NCBI GenBank assembly: GCA_011033025.1
Contig: WFMF01000011.1
Span: 806,001-870,000 of the forward strand
Length of the DNA stretch: 64,000 nt
Origin: Beroe forskalii
Taxonomy: Eukaryota > Ctenophora > Nuda > Beroida > Beroidae
Direction: 5' to 3'
The notes below the pieces were generated by a model. It made no database searches. It was not told where the DNA came from and worked only from the letters and a program-made list of their open reading frames with translations. The position numbers and the translations under genes are program-made. Positions 1 to 11,924 of this stretch are shown one piece after another; position 1 is the first letter of the stretch; each line of letters begins with the position of its first letter.

Positions 1-356
1 ATAATATATATGGAGATAAACTCATCTTCCGACGAGCTATCCTTCCTACTGGACGAGGGAATCACCCTCGATGGAGAACGCATAGCCCCATTCGAATTAG
101 TTTGACTAGCCTTATTGTTATTAATAAGTGACAGTACGTCGGGCGGTGTGTATTTATTCACTTTATAATGCCGCATTTTACTAATGCCAATAACTTTATG
201 TTTACCACTGACATTAATGACGTAATTCCAATCACTTATTTTCTCCACTATCCTATACGGGCCAGTCCAACGATCAGCATATTTGTGTTTAGGGGTATCA
301 ACTAATAAGAAACACAAATCTCCCTTCTCAAAATATGGGCCTTTTACTTTCTTCGA
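1..356 (-). pseudogene. Gypsy integrase C-terminal (GPY/F) segment, partial
   Basis: An open minus-strand frame runs from 356 to the window edge. It contains FEKGDLCFLL and, further on, DRWTGPYRIVEK, the GPY/F motif that ends many Ty3/Gypsy integrases and helps bind target DNA. A basic, serine-rich tail follows. It is the missing end of the integrase that stops at 6190. The two parts are separated by the palindromic insertion, and the reading frames on the two sides differ by one base. The true C-terminus is beyond position 1. Confidence 0.8.
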
Positions 357-837
357 ATATTATATTCAGCTGCTCCCGACGTTCGCGTCGGGGTTTGGAT
401 ATGAGTGCCTGTAATTGCTGAAATATGCGTGGTGCTCTAATCCCTCTTAGTGTTAATCTAATGATTCTTATAGCAGCACTGATTGGAATATGGAGGAATT
501 CGTGATACACATAACATGTGTTACACATAATGTGTGTATACAGTGTACTATACCAGTGATCCGACAGATATAAATAGCCTTGCAAATTCGGTGATTTGGG
601 CTGGCTACTTGGTTGAGTGGTATCGGCTGCCATCATGATCTTGCGCTCAGGCGAGAGATCGGCAGTTCGATGCTCGGGGAAATCCTCACTCATAAAAGGG
701 GTAAACGTGCCAACCTAACCTTGGGAAGCTCACTTTTCCGAATTGCAAGTCTGAGAGTATATCTATATCTGTCAGCCTGATAGCGTGTATTCTAGTGCAC
801 TGCATGAGTTCTACCGTACACCCCCTCATAGTCTGGT
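357..837. other. unassigned segment between integrase tail and palindrome
   Basis: This stretch lies between the GPY/F fragment and the point where the inverted arms begin to match. Two short minus-strand open frames (693-328 and 886-686) run through it, but neither resembles a known protein. It holds a small GC-rich hairpin (CCCGACGTTCGCGTCGGG near 376-393). It is either an unpaired end of the palindromic element or a separate small insertion. Confidence 0.4.
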
Positions 838-1485
838 CAGTTGAGGCAAAAAAAGGGCTGAGGCCTGCAACGGCTTGAAACAACATAATGACCGGTTCAG
901 TGAAGTAGTTTAAGACCCCCTAAGTCCAAATCCGACGAGACCTATTTTTGTTAGGTGGTGCATCATAAGCAATTGCGCCATTTGGCTCATGGCGCCCAAA
1001 ATACTAACTTTTGATAGGAAGGTCGTAGAGACTCCACTTTTTAGCTTAAAGAACCGCAATGGCCATGTTTATATACGACTTGTTAATAAACATATGCCCT
1101 AAAATGCTCACAAACCAAGTTATGGGCCAAAAACTGTTTTGAGGCTATCGCAAGCTAAAAAATTTGGCGATTTTTCATAACTTGCGCCAGAAACGTCGTC
1201 GAGACTTCATTCATAGCTCAAAAGAATCGCAATGGCCATGTTTATATACGACTTGTGAATAAACATATGCTCTAAACCCTTTACTTTTCGAGTTATGAAG
1301 CAAAAGCCGTTTTTGGGGGATGCGCAAGGACAAAATGACATATATAATGGTCCAAGCACACCAACCTAAAACTGCTTTTCATTCAATTCTTATGTTCGGT
1401 TTATACATGTCTCGCCATTAATGGGTTCAAATGGGGAAAACTGGGACTTAGAGTCAGAAGATGATTTCCCCCAAACCGGGATGTA

Positions 1486-1966
1486 CCTTAGGAGGTCTAT
1501 TTATAAAGGTTGTAATTTGGGGATTTTTCGAAAAAAATCCCCATATTTTCAACCTACCAAAATTTTGCCCGCCACAATTTTACTCCCCGATTTAATTCAA
1601 CCCGCTTTCGAAATTTCTTGAACTATCTGTACTAAAACAGTACAATTTTGTATCAGAGATGAGTTTTCAGATAGTTTAGTCAAAGTCAAATGGTTAAAAG
1701 AATTGAAATTCAAAAATTTAGAACAGTAATTAATGAAGCAGAGGCTCAGGAAGACGATCAAGAATTCGATTTGTAATATTAGAATTAATCTAATTTTCCA
1801 TTGTTTTCTGCAAAAAATCTTTAATTTGTCAGCAAAAAGTTAGAAAAATCACCCAATTTTATTTGGTGGGTGAAATTTGGGGATTTTTGAAAAAAATCCC
1901 CATATTTTCAACCTACCAAAATTTCAAACACCGCAATTTCAACCCACATAAATAGACCTCCTAAGG
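1486..1966. mobile_element. 481 bp TA-flanked MITE
   Basis: The ends are inverted copies of CCTTAGGAGGTCTATTTAT and are flanked by TA on both sides (1484-1485 and 1967-1968). The right arm of the palindrome shows the uninterrupted target at 5558-5559 with a single TA, so this is a filled/empty-site pair inside one molecule. The TA duplication is typical of Tc1/mariner-like transposition. Inside, a block around TTTGGGGATTTTT with the following AATCCCCATATTTTCAACC occurs twice in direct orientation (about 1515-1570 and 1872-1925). There is no coding capacity. A 69 bp relative lies at 61124-61192. Confidence 0.85.
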
Positions 1967-2943
1967 TAAGTTGTTTTTGGCATCTCGACGTGGCATAAAA
2001 GCATAAATAGGTCCAGAATTGGTTCAAATCTTGAAAAGTTGTAAAATTGCTGATTCCCTGCCATTTTGGTCGATGTTGGTGGTTTGCTGCACTCCAGTCC
2101 ATAACATTCATGTTAGAATCTAATTTCCACCAATAAAATAGGTAATAAGAAGAACATGAGAATTGGTCTGATCGAAAAATATCAATGTATTCCCATATAT
2201 TGAGAACAAAAAACTACAAAAATTGAAACACATCATACTATATCTCGCCGAAATTGATCCACTTCAAACTATATCTCAGATCAGGAAGGTGCTACTGAGT
2301 AGGTATATCAGATCACACCTGTCATCCTCTACAGTTGTGCAGACCTGTATCCCTGACATTAATATATGCCAGGCTTGGCATACTTCTATACTTGACAATC
2401 TATACTTGACTGGCCACATCAGTTCATCAGTATGTGAAGCCTGAAATCCTTGATACCAGAGAGTCAGACCTGGTATCCCTGACACCAGTACTTCAGTACC
2501 TCAGCGGTCAGACCAGTCAGGCCAATTCATGAGAGCACGACTTTCGGCCTAGCGTACAGGGCTACCCGGCCTGGTCGATCAAAGCAATTTCCACTCATAA
2601 CTCACCCAAATCAACTCACAACACACCCCTCTCAACTCATAACCCACCCCAATCAACTCATAACATACCCTTCTCAACTCATAACCCAGCCAAATCAACT
2701 CATAACTCACCCCTTTCCACTCATAACCCACCCCAATCAACTCATAACCCACCCCCCAATCAATCTGGGGTTGTGTTGAGAAACACACTTTGTATATACC
2801 AACATTTGACACAATAGCTGTTCGGACTGAACGGAACCTCTCAGCTTCAGTTCCTTGTTTAAAACATGCCGTTCAGCAACTCATAACACACCCCTTTTCA
2901 CTCGTAACACACCCCTCTCCACTCATAACTCACCCCGATCAAC

Positions 2944-3915
2944 GAAAGTGCGACATTTGACCCCCGACACTTGACCCCCCGACATCTGACCCCCCATAGT
3001 TACTAAAATGAGATAGACAGGATTTGGATATTGCAATAATGTTTCAGTGTATAGAATAATTGTATATCACACAAATTTTTCACACAAAATATCGGATAAA
3101 ACACTCTAAGACATGTAGCTGTAAGCAATTCCAGTCAGGAAGGTGTCAGCAGAAGGTCTGGACTCTGGAGTAGTTCCGGAGGAGGTTTTGGATCCTGTCG
3201 TTCCTCCTTCTCTCCAGCTGGAAGTCCGATCCAGGTCCTCTCGAAGTAGGCCAGAAGTTGGAGCTCATCTGCCACGAAGGTGTTGGAGAGGGACTCGAAG
3301 GAAGCCACAACATCCGCAACAGGAAGGAAGGCCAGTGCCGCCAGCTTCTTCACTCTGAGCTTGACGTCGTCGTCCTGCTGGTACTTCCTCATCAGGCCAT
3401 GCTACTTAACCTGGACATCCAGGAAACACTTCCACAACAGCCTGAAAAGCACCTTGCTCATAGTCCGACAGGAAGGCCTCGAACAACCATTGATGAAAAG
3501 AATCATCTACCTGATGGACCAGCCTCATCCCTCCCTCCCAATGGATCAACCTCCAACCTCCATCCTGACAGACCAGCCTTGACACTACGTCTCAGCTCAG
3601 TCGATGGTGCGACACCTGAACCCCCGTTCCCAAGCACAGTTGCATGGGAGTTTACTGTGCCTATAGAGGGGATGTGATGTCGGGGGTCAAATGTCGCACT
3701 TAGACTCCTCGGTCAAGCCGCGGATAAGTGCGTTTGATCTATATTTATTCATCGGGGGATGCAATGTCGGGGGGTCAAATGTCGCAGCAATCTTCGAACT
3801 GCGACGTTTGACCCCCCGCTTTCCACTTTAGATTTACAGTACTGTTGTAGGGGGTGAAGTGTCGGGGGATGTAGTGTCAAGGGATGTAATGTCGGGGGGT
3901 CAAATGTCCCTTTAC
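2944..3915. mobile_element. Mutator-like element (MULE), 972 bp
   Basis: The perfect 9 bp target duplication CCGATCAAC flanks it at 2935-2943 and 3916-3924, the duplication length typical of Mutator-like elements. The ends are imperfect inverted repeats sharing GACATTTGACCCCC. That motif, with variants (CGACACTTGACCCCCC, GTCGGGGGGTCAAATGTC), is repeated near both ends and inside (about 2950-2993, 3681-3700, 3765-3785, 3800-3820, 3888-3908). A degenerate transposase fragment lies inside on the minus strand, so this is an internally deleted, non-autonomous copy. Confidence 0.85.
3135..3478 (-). pseudogene. MULE-type transposase fragment
   Basis: Two minus-strand pieces resemble the middle of MULE transposases. 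The first (3478-3409) reads FLSDYEQGAFQAVVEVFPG, like the segment that precedes the conserved Cys/His-rich stretch, then meets a stop. The second (3401-3135) begins HGLMRKYQQDD and continues with LAALAFLPVADVV and LLAYFERTWIG, matching the helical region after that stretch. The part between them, which should carry a GCxFH-like motif, is missing. With this deletion, the short length and the absent N- and C-termini, it cannot be functional. Family assignment is from motif memory and agrees with the 9 bp target duplication. Confidence 0.7.
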
Positions 3916-6189
3916 CCGATCAACTCATAACCCACCCAATCAACTCATAACCCACCCAATCAACTCATAACCCACCCCAATCAACTCATAACACACCCCA
4001 ATCAACTCATAACCCACCCCAATCAACTCACAACCCACCCCAATCCACTCATAACCCACCCAAATCAACACATAGCCCTCCCCAATTAACTCATAACACA
4101 CCCCTCTCAACTCATAGCCCACCCAAATCAACTGATAACCCACCCCTTTCCACTCATAACCCACCCGAGTCAACTGATAACCCACCCAAATCCCCTCATA
4201 ACCCACCCCAATCAACTCATAACCCACCCCTCTCCACTCATAACCCTCCAAGCCTCCACAATCAACTCATAACACACCCCTTTCAACTCATAACCCACCC
4301 AAATCAACTCATAACCCACCCCTTTCCACTCATAACCCACCCCAATCAACCCATAACCCGCCCCTCTCCACTCATAACCCACCCCTCTTCACTTGTAACA
4401 CACACCTTTCCACTCATAACCCACCCTCTCCACTTATAACCCACACCAGAACAACCCTCCCGTACTTCCAGAGAAACCCCTTGGCTGCCAGAGAAACCCC
4501 CCTGGCTCTTCAAGCAGCCTTTTCCCTAACTTTTCGAGCATTTCCCTTGATTTTTAAGCAATATCACAACTTTTGGACCTTTTCCCAATGTTAAGGGAAT
4601 CCCTCATTTAGGCATAGGGCTCATTGATCGCTTTTATCGACCAGGCCGGGTGGTAGTCATGCAAAGGATAGAGGAAAGTCGTGCTCTCATGAATGAACAG
4701 AGCTACTCGACTGCCGGGTATATCCAGAGATGAGGGTAGTGAGCCAGATCTGGACCAAACATCTCTGTCAGACTGCCGACGCCCCAAAGTTTCAACTGCA
4801 TAGCAAGTCTTGGCTTCCTAGAAATACTGCTGTCTGCGATATCAGGTCTTACTAAGGGTATGAACTTTCCAGGATACCTATTCTTATGAACTGCCATCAG
4901 GGATATAGATTATAGATACATGGTCTGGAACTATAAGAATGGTCTCAGGGATAACTGGTCTGACCGCTGAGGTACTGAAGTACTGGTGTCAGGGATACCA
5001 GGTCTGACTCTCTGGTATCAAGGATTTCAGGCTTCACATACTGATGAACTGGTGTGGCCAGTCAAGTATAGATTGTCAAGTATAGAAGTATGCCAAGTCT
5101 GGCATATTAATGTCAGGGATACCTGGTTTGGCAGCTGATAAATGACTTTCTCGGGGACTGGTGTCGGGGATGCAGGTCTGCACAACTGTAGAGGATGACA
5201 GGTGTGATCTGATATACCTACTCAGTAGCACCTTCCTGAGCTGAGATATAGTTTGAAGTGGATCAATTTCGGCGAGATATAGTATGATGTGTTTCAATTT
5301 TTGTAGTTTTTTGTTCTCAATATGGGAATACATTGATATTTTTCGATCAGATCAATTCTCATGTTCTTCTTATTACCTATTTTAATATTTTATTGGTGGA
5401 AATTAGATTCTAACATGAATGTTATGGACTGGAGTGCAGCAAACCACCAACATCGACCAAAATGGCAGGGAATCAGCAATTTTACAACTTTTCAAGATTT
5501 GAACCAATTCTGGACCTATTTATGCTTTTATGCCACGTCGAGATGCCAAAAACAACTTACATCCCGGTTTGGGGGAAATCATCTTCTGACTCTAAGTCCC
5601 AGTTTTCCCCATTTGAACCCATTAATGGCGAGACATGTATAAACCGAACATAAGAATTGAATGAAAAGCAGTTTTAGGTTGGTGTGCTTGGACCATTATA
5701 TATGTCATTTTGTCCTTGCGCATCCCCCAAAAACGGCTTTGGCTTCATAACTCGAAAAGTAAAGGGTTTAGAGCATATGTTTATTGACAAGTCGTATATA
5801 AACATGGCCATTGCGATTCTTTTGAGCTATGAACGAAGTCTCGACGACGTTTCTGGCGCAAGTTATGAAAAATCGCCAAATTTTAGCTTGCGCATAGCCT
5901 CAAAACAGTTTTTGGCCCATAACTTGGTTTGTGAGCATTTTAGGGCATATGTTTATTAACAAGTCGTATATAAACATGGCCATTGCGGTTCTTTTAAGCT
6001 AAAAGTAGAGTCTCTACGACCTTCCTATCAAAAGTTAGTATTTTGGGCGCCATGGCGCCAAATGGCGCAATTGCGCCATGATGCACCACCTAACAAAAAT
6101 AGGTCTCGTCGGATTTGGACTTAGGGGGTCTTAAACTACTTCACTGAACCGGTCATTATGTTGTTTCAAGCCGTTGCAGGCCTCTGACC

Positions 6190-7425
6190 TTAACTGACTA
6201 GACTATCAGCATCTTCGACTTTCATATCATACTGCTTAGTCATGTAACTCGCACGTTTTCTAGAGTTTTCACTCACATTACGCGCAATATTACGTACATT
6301 TTTAAACGTCTCATAAGCTTCCATTTCTACAGAATTTTTGTGGTTACGCATGTCTCCGCTTTCACGGAGATTTTCATTATCAATGAATAAATCACGTGGC
6401 ATAAGGAGTTCCCTCCCAAACGCCAAAAAGTTAGCAGAATAGCCTGTGCGTGTGGAAACTAAGCTATTCAAACAAAATACGATATAGCCTATCCATAAAT
6501 CATAATCTTGCCCCTGAGAGTCACTCAGTGTTACTCTCATGGCTTGATTAATTCTAAAATTCTGGATTTCAGCCGCACCATTGGATTGACAACTATAAGG
6601 GCAAGTCCTCTTATCCTTAATTCCAAAAACTTTCAAAGTTTCCTTAAAAAGTTCAGAAGTAAAGGAAGGGCCCTGATCATGGTGAATCGCCTCTGGAAAC
6701 CCATGTTTCAGTATCCAATGGTATATAATATTACGTATCGTCTGTTTAGTATTCATTGATCTAACTGGTACACAAACCAAGTAACTAGAATACAGGTCAA
6801 CCATGGTCAATAGTGCTACGTTACCCCTAGATGTCGCTTTTTTGCTAGGTTCCAAGAAATCTATGGCAATTCCCTGACCAAAATAACTGTACGTAATTGT
6901 TTTTAGAGGTGCTTTTAAATATTTTTGCGGCCTTTTATTTTTATGACACGTTATGCAAGCTGCAGTATACAATTGGAACTCGTGCGACATTTTATAGAAA
7001 AAGTACTGTTTCTTGCACTGTTCAGCTGAGGCTGTCGCCCCACTGTGACAGTTACTGACAGTATCATGGTACATATAAATGATTCGCTCTGTCAGGGTAC
7101 AAGGTACAACTATAGCTATTTGATTGATCTGAGCATCGTTGGGATCAAACATCTTCCGATATAAGATTCCATCTGAAAAGCTCAGAAATTCAAACTTTCG
7201 ATAGTAATAACATAACTCAGCAGGTTGACTCGTAAAATCAAAATTATCGGGTCTGTGTCCTGATTTCACCCATTCAATGACTATGGACAAATTACTATCA
7301 TTACTATATTCGCTCTTTATCTCGCTTTTTGTTACAGGCACACTTCTTTCAGACTCATTCAGATGGAGTATCCTCCCATACTGAATTTGAGTCTGAGTAG
7401 ACGCTTCCTTATTGGAGGTTTCATA
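6190..7425 (-). pseudogene. Gypsy integrase, catalytic part
   Basis: This is the retroviral-type integrase core. The N-terminal HHCC zinc finger is visible (YHDTVSNCHSG then CITCHKNK). The D,D-35-E triad lies in GIAIDFLEP, HHDQGPSFTSELF and SNGAAEIQNF. The enzyme would join element cDNA into host DNA in the nucleus. The frame stops at 6190, where the palindromic insertion begins, and its GPY/F end is at 1-356. Upstream, the frame joins RNase H only through a one-base shift near 7420-7440: the RNase H frame ends in SMGGYSI, while the integrase frame reads QYGRILHLNESERS over the same DNA. Confidence 0.85.
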
Positions 7426-8056
7426 CTTTCATAGGCATATCTAGACAGAAAATCGGCCATCTGAATTTCATCAGATTTCCCTGAAACATGTTTGATGCTA
7501 AAATTAAAATTCGCTAAGTCTGCTAAACGACGCTGCATGTATGCATTTTCCTTATTGAAAATTGTGTCCAAATTTAATAACGCTGCACAATCAGTAATTA
7601 CAGTCAACTTTGTGCCGTGAAGTAACAATTTCCAATGAAGTAACGCACCGTGTAAACAAAGAAATTCTAGCTTGGTTGCACCGTATTTCTGTTGGTGTTT
7701 CGGGACCGATCTACTCCAATAACCTATAACGCGTCGCTGGCCATCAATAATTTGGGTTAACGTAGCACCCTGGCCTCTCTTAGAGCTATCTATCGTTACC
7801 TGATAACTCTGCAAAGGATCCGATACATCAGCTATCGCTAATATAGGACTAGTTGTCAGCGCTGTTTTGAGTTCCTCAAAACTGCTCTGACATTCCTTCG
7901 ACCAATTAAAATTTGCTCCTTTTCTTAACAAATCATATAACGGAGCTGCCATATGAGCGAAGCTTTTTATGAAATTTCGTTGCCAATTTACTGCTCCCAA
8001 AAATTTTTGAACTTTTTTAACTGTGTCAGGAGGTGGCAAAGACAGAATGGCTTTCA
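7359..8056 (-). pseudogene. Gypsy RT thumb/connection and RNase H
   Basis: The frame begins at the insertion scar of the 8063-8963 element with KAILSLPPPDTVKKVQKFLG, the standard RT thumb segment. It continues with FNWSKECQSSFEELK and the RNase H core: VTIDSSKRGQG for the first acidic residue, ATKLEFLCLHGALLHWK for the Glu region, and TVITDCAALL for the second Asp. It ends ADFLSRYAYES, the usual end of Gypsy RNase H. The last residues before the stop at 7359 are out of the true frame. In an intact copy this would be continuous with RT and integrase in one pol polyprotein. Confidence 0.85.
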
Positions 8057-8062
8057 CCTTAC

Positions 8063-8963
8063 CGGGGGGGGTTCAGCAGTAAGTGGGAGGACGGCATCAC
8101 CCTATCTGGTCGAGAATCCCAACCACCCACCCACCCACCAGATAGCGGCATGCCTGTAACTGGTCAAGCTGAACTGAAAATTAGACCCACCCCTACAAGC
8201 TACAGAAATTGTTTCAGGGACCACAAATTGGTTGCAAAAAGCGACCCTTTGTTTCATATAATCTTAGTTTCTCACTCTTATCAAATATATAAAGTCACTT
8301 ACTCTTTACGAAGTGATTCCTTTCTAGGGACACAATCAATTTAATACCCAAAATTGCTACAGATTTTAAAAACACAAGAGAATTTTACCATACAACTGCC
8401 TAGATATCTAGATACCTAGAACTATCTAGACTGCACTGGGTGCAATGGGTAGGTATTGATGTGACCCGCAACATTTTTTACGAACTCAAAACTTTTTTAA
8501 CTAACTAGGTACTAATCAACTTGAAACTTTGAAGTCTTATCTTCATAGTAACATTTATGTCACGTGAATTCTTCAAACAATTGTGCCAAATCATTGGCAT
8601 ATATCATCGATATTAGAAATCAGCTGGTTACGTCATCTTTTGTAGCATGTAATAGTCCATGATGACGTCACACCAATTTAAGGTTAAGATTCCTGATTCA
8701 TAATTAAATTTACTTAAGAGCGCTAGGAGCAGCCGAGAAATCCAGTTTCAATATCCAAAATTTCTGAAAATGGGCATTTTTGACAAATTTTTCACAAATT
8801 TCGTAACAAATTTAGTGGATTTACTGCATTTTACCCTAAAATTTATACCATTTACCGTCTGCCACTATCTGGTCGCTAGTTCGAAGTACCCACCCACCCC
8901 CCATGCCCTTAAACCACTTATGGTATGCCGTCCATACCACTTACCGCTGAACCCCCCCCCCCG
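8063..8963. mobile_element. 901 bp non-autonomous DNA transposon with G-run TIRs
   Basis: It is inserted exactly between the codons of RT. The flanks carry ACCTTAC at 8056-8062 and 8964-8970, a 7 bp target duplication (8 bp with one mismatch). The ends are inverted: C, a run of 8 or 11 G, then TTCAGC(A/G)GTAAGTGG. Subterminal C-rich blocks (CCACCCACCCACC) and an ACTATCTGGTCG-like motif occur near both ends. No transposase is present. The duplication length fits hAT-like or related families, but the G-run ends are unusual, so the superfamily is left open. Confidence 0.8.
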
Positions 8964-9888
8964 ACCTTACTGTCCTCTATACGTATACCATCACTGGATA
9001 ACTTATATCCTAACCAAGTGACCTCCTTTTGTAATAATCTAGTTTTCGTAGGAGATAGTTTTAGGTTCCCCCAAGACAATCTCTCAAAAATAAATCTCAT
9101 CCGTTTCAGATGTTCGTCTATTGTTTTCGATGACAATAGACAGTCGTCTATGTAAAAAAGGAACGACGTGCTGAACGGAACATTACTGAAAAGTTGGGCC
9201 ATACAACGACTAAATTGGCTCGAAGAATTTTTGTGGCCTTGGACCATCCTAGTCCATTGATATCTATTACCATCAAATGAAAATGCGGTCAGCGCCTGAC
9301 TTGGATCCTCAAGACCCAGCTGATTGAAACTGCTCGTGAAATCAAAAGTACTTAGATAATTGGCCTCTGTCATTTTGTTCAAAATAGTGCCAATATTAGT
9401 AATTTGAAAATTATCTTGAATGCACTGCTTGTTCAAGGCTCTCATGTCCTGTACAATACAGAATGATGGACTTCCATCCAAGTTCTGTTTATTTTTGGCC
9501 ACTAGCATAGTCGATGAATTCCATAGGGAATATGATACCCTTTTTATCTGATCAGACTTTTTCATATTTTCAATTTCATCGGCCATATGTTTTCGTAATT
9601 TGTATGGAATTTCTCTAGTTGGGACCCATTTCGGCATATAATCCCGTGCTAATTCAATTTTGGCTTTGAAAAAAGATGCCTTACCTAAATCATGTCGGTT
9701 TTTCGAGAAACAATGGCTAAATTCTACCAGCAAGTCTTTCAACTGCTGTTTAGAATGTTCAGGAATTTGTAATTTTCCGACTTCCAATTGCTGGAAGAGT
9801 AAGTCAGGGTTATCCCACTTACCCTTCTCCTTAGTCACAGACTCTGGTTCTGCTTCTGGCAATCTAGGAATGTTAATAGAAGAATTTA
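8964..9888 (-). pseudogene. Gypsy reverse transcriptase
   Basis: The RT palm and fingers are intact here: REIPYKLRKHMADEIENM at the start of the domain, MLVAKNKQNLDGS, VQDMRALNKQ, TFDFTSSFNQL (first catalytic Asp), TAFSFDGNRYQWTRMVQG, and FLFYIDDCLLSSKTIDEH with the catalytic YIDD box. The frame ends at the 901 bp insertion and resumes as RNase H at 8056. Toward its N-terminus it remains open up to the start of the foldback-like element (about 9888). The apparent start at 9862 is only a non-ATG codon within a longer coding stretch, and protease and gag should have preceded it. Confidence 0.88.
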
Positions 9889-11924
9889 AGAAAATTATGG
9901 CATTGTTAGAGATATTATGGCGTTATAGGAAGTAGATTGTGTATGTTTTGAAAATTATGGCATTGTAACCTGAAATTATTGCCAATGAGCGAAATGAACA
10001 TCGTTCTTTCCTCTTGTGAAAATTATGGCATTGTTAGAGATATTATGGCGTTATAGCAAGTAGATTGTGTATGTTATGAAAATTATGGCATTGTAACCTG
10101 AAATTATTGCAAATGAGCGGAATGAACATCGTTCTTTCCTCTTATGAAAATTATGGCATTATAAGAGATATTATGGCGTTATAGGAAGTAGATTATGTAT
10201 GTTATGAAAATTATGGCATTCTAACCTGAAATTATTGCATCGAGGCATTTTGTAATAGAATGTAAAACACTCAATAGTGTACATTATATTGTGTTAATTA
10301 AGTTACACTCATACACTGGAATAAAATTCCGTGGTGTCTCGGTACCTACTGTGGAGAGACTGCTGTGTACACTTAGCTTTGAGGAGATGCTTCGAATGAT
10401 TTACTACATTATAATAATCATTCAAAATAAAATCAAATGATGTCGACTCACGAAATAAATTGAAATGTGAACATCACAGTAAGTGTAATACGTGACTACT
10501 GACTGGAACTTTCACATACCTATCCAGTTTCAATGTTCTCATTTTGTGCTCAGTTATGTTGTTACCATAAAAGTCTTAACGACCAACCCTTTCAGGAAAC
10601 CTTTCAGCAACCCTTTCAGGACTACTCCCTAGGCACAATCGATCATGTCCCCTGTGTAGTGTGACAGAACACTGGATCCAGTCTAGTTATAGACTATAGA
10701 GACCCCATGTCCTACCTGGTTTCACGCGACAGGGCTGACCGCAGTAATCACAATCATATCTCTGCACTAGAGCTATACTAATGCAAGGACGTACTCACTA
10801 GAGTACTAAATATGATTTCTGCTCGCATACCACTAAGGAACCATGTCGTCCAATGCTTCTGGAAGGGTATGGTCGGGCATATTATATGTCCTCCAATCCT
10901 GTGTGTTGGGGGCACTACGGGGGCTTTAGTAAGCCTTCCGTCAACTATCTATCCCCGGTTGGAATATCCTGCAATCCTGGCAATCCTAACTGGGCAACAT
11001 TATTTGATAAAGCAACCATAAAATTTCAGAATTTAACAACTTGAAATTAGTTGCGAAATAATAATTTACAGTTAATGCTGAGTGAAACGTGGAATAATTA
11101 TTGTTCGCTACTTGTTGTATCACTATCAGTATGCAATGCATAAAATCCCCATTTTATTCTTTGCCCCAGTCAGAATTTAGAAACACTACGTTGGTATCAT
11201 TCATATTATGATATCATACCTTGCCACCTTAATAGTTACTACAGCTGAAGGGATATGCGTAGTCTATCTACTTCCCTCATAATATCCAGCATATATCCTG
11301 TATTTGATGCTAGCGCAACCAGAGCAACCTAACTTGTAACTATTTTCGGAGGATTGTAAGCTCTGCTTACAATCCTGGAGGCTACTCTCTCGCAATCCTG
11401 GTTGCAATCCTGGTTGCAGCTGATTAGATTATTGTGAGGGTGAGCTGTAGTAAAACACTGCTGCTGAGAACAGCAACTTGTAAGCTCTCTAAAGCGGTGG
11501 TTGCACTTCCAGTCGGCATGATCTCAGTCTGTTCAATTAAGTTTCAAAGAGGTGTAGGCCACTTCTAGAAAATTCAAAATGCAAAAATTTGATTAAAATG
11601 ATTATACTATAATCATTTTTAAATTATCAGATTAATATTATAGCCTCTCGTAAGCTCGTACCAATATCAGCTACCTGCACTATAGAGCACTAAATCATAG
11701 AGTTGACATCCTTATAATCTCCGTGCATGTATCAATTTTGTATGTTAACATAAATTATTAATAGGTAATGACTCGACTAATTTTACAATTTCATTGAATT
11801 TCTGGCCGTAGGTACATGATTGACAAACTTCAGACTTTTTTTTAAAGAAATACAGAGTTCAAATTTCGAATATTTTCACGCTCAGATGAAGGAAAAAGGC
11901 TCAAAAATATACAATTTTAGCAAA

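Larger units (their letters stand above)
2587..4445. repeat. 21 bp minisatellite, split by a Mutator-like insertion
   Basis: Imperfect tandem units of about 21 bp (CAACTCATAACCCACCCCAAT and variants) occupy 2587-2760, 2876-2943 and 3916-4445. Because 21 is divisible by three, open frames with a 7-residue period (YELIGVG type) appear on the minus strand. They are an effect of the repeat, not genes. The array forms the loop of the palindromic element. Confidence 0.9.
838..6187. mobile_element. 5.3 kb palindromic (foldback-type) element
   Basis: The left arm (about 838-2580) is matched by the inverted right arm (about 4620-6187). For example, the block after CATAATGACCGGTTCAGTG at 885 returns in reverse order before 6170. 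The arms differ by scattered substitutions, by a MITE present only in the left arm, and by extra sequence in the right arm near 4640-4930. They are therefore not a simple assembly mirror. The loop is a 21 bp minisatellite. No transposase belonging to this element is visible. It interrupts the Gypsy integrase: TCTTCGA occurs at 350-356 and again at 6211-6217, compatible with a 7-9 bp target duplication, but the outermost left end is unclear. Confidence 0.75.
1..9888 (-). mobile_element. Ty3/Gypsy LTR retrotransposon, dead and interrupted
   Basis: Read from high to low coordinates, the pieces are reverse transcriptase (9888-8964), RNase H (8056 to about 7425), integrase (about 7425-6190) and the integrase GPY/F tail (356-1). 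The order RT, RNase H, integrase is the Ty3/Gypsy order. The element continues past the left edge, so its 3' LTR is not seen, and gag, protease and 5' LTR are not recognised. It is broken by a 901 bp TIR element between RT and RNase H, by a 5.3 kb palindrome inside integrase, and at the N-terminal side by a foldback-like element. It is therefore the oldest layer of this region and cannot be autonomous. Confidence 0.85.

Noticed and set aside
3940..4251. Open frame with YELIGVG repeats
   Set aside because: It is produced by the 21 bp minisatellite inside a palindromic element. There is no start context or non-repeat domain.
838..6187. Palindromes as assembly artefacts
   Set aside because: The arms differ by many substitutions, by a MITE in one arm and by extra sequence, and the second palindrome (21599-26059) has a clean TA target site. 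Long reads would still be the final test.
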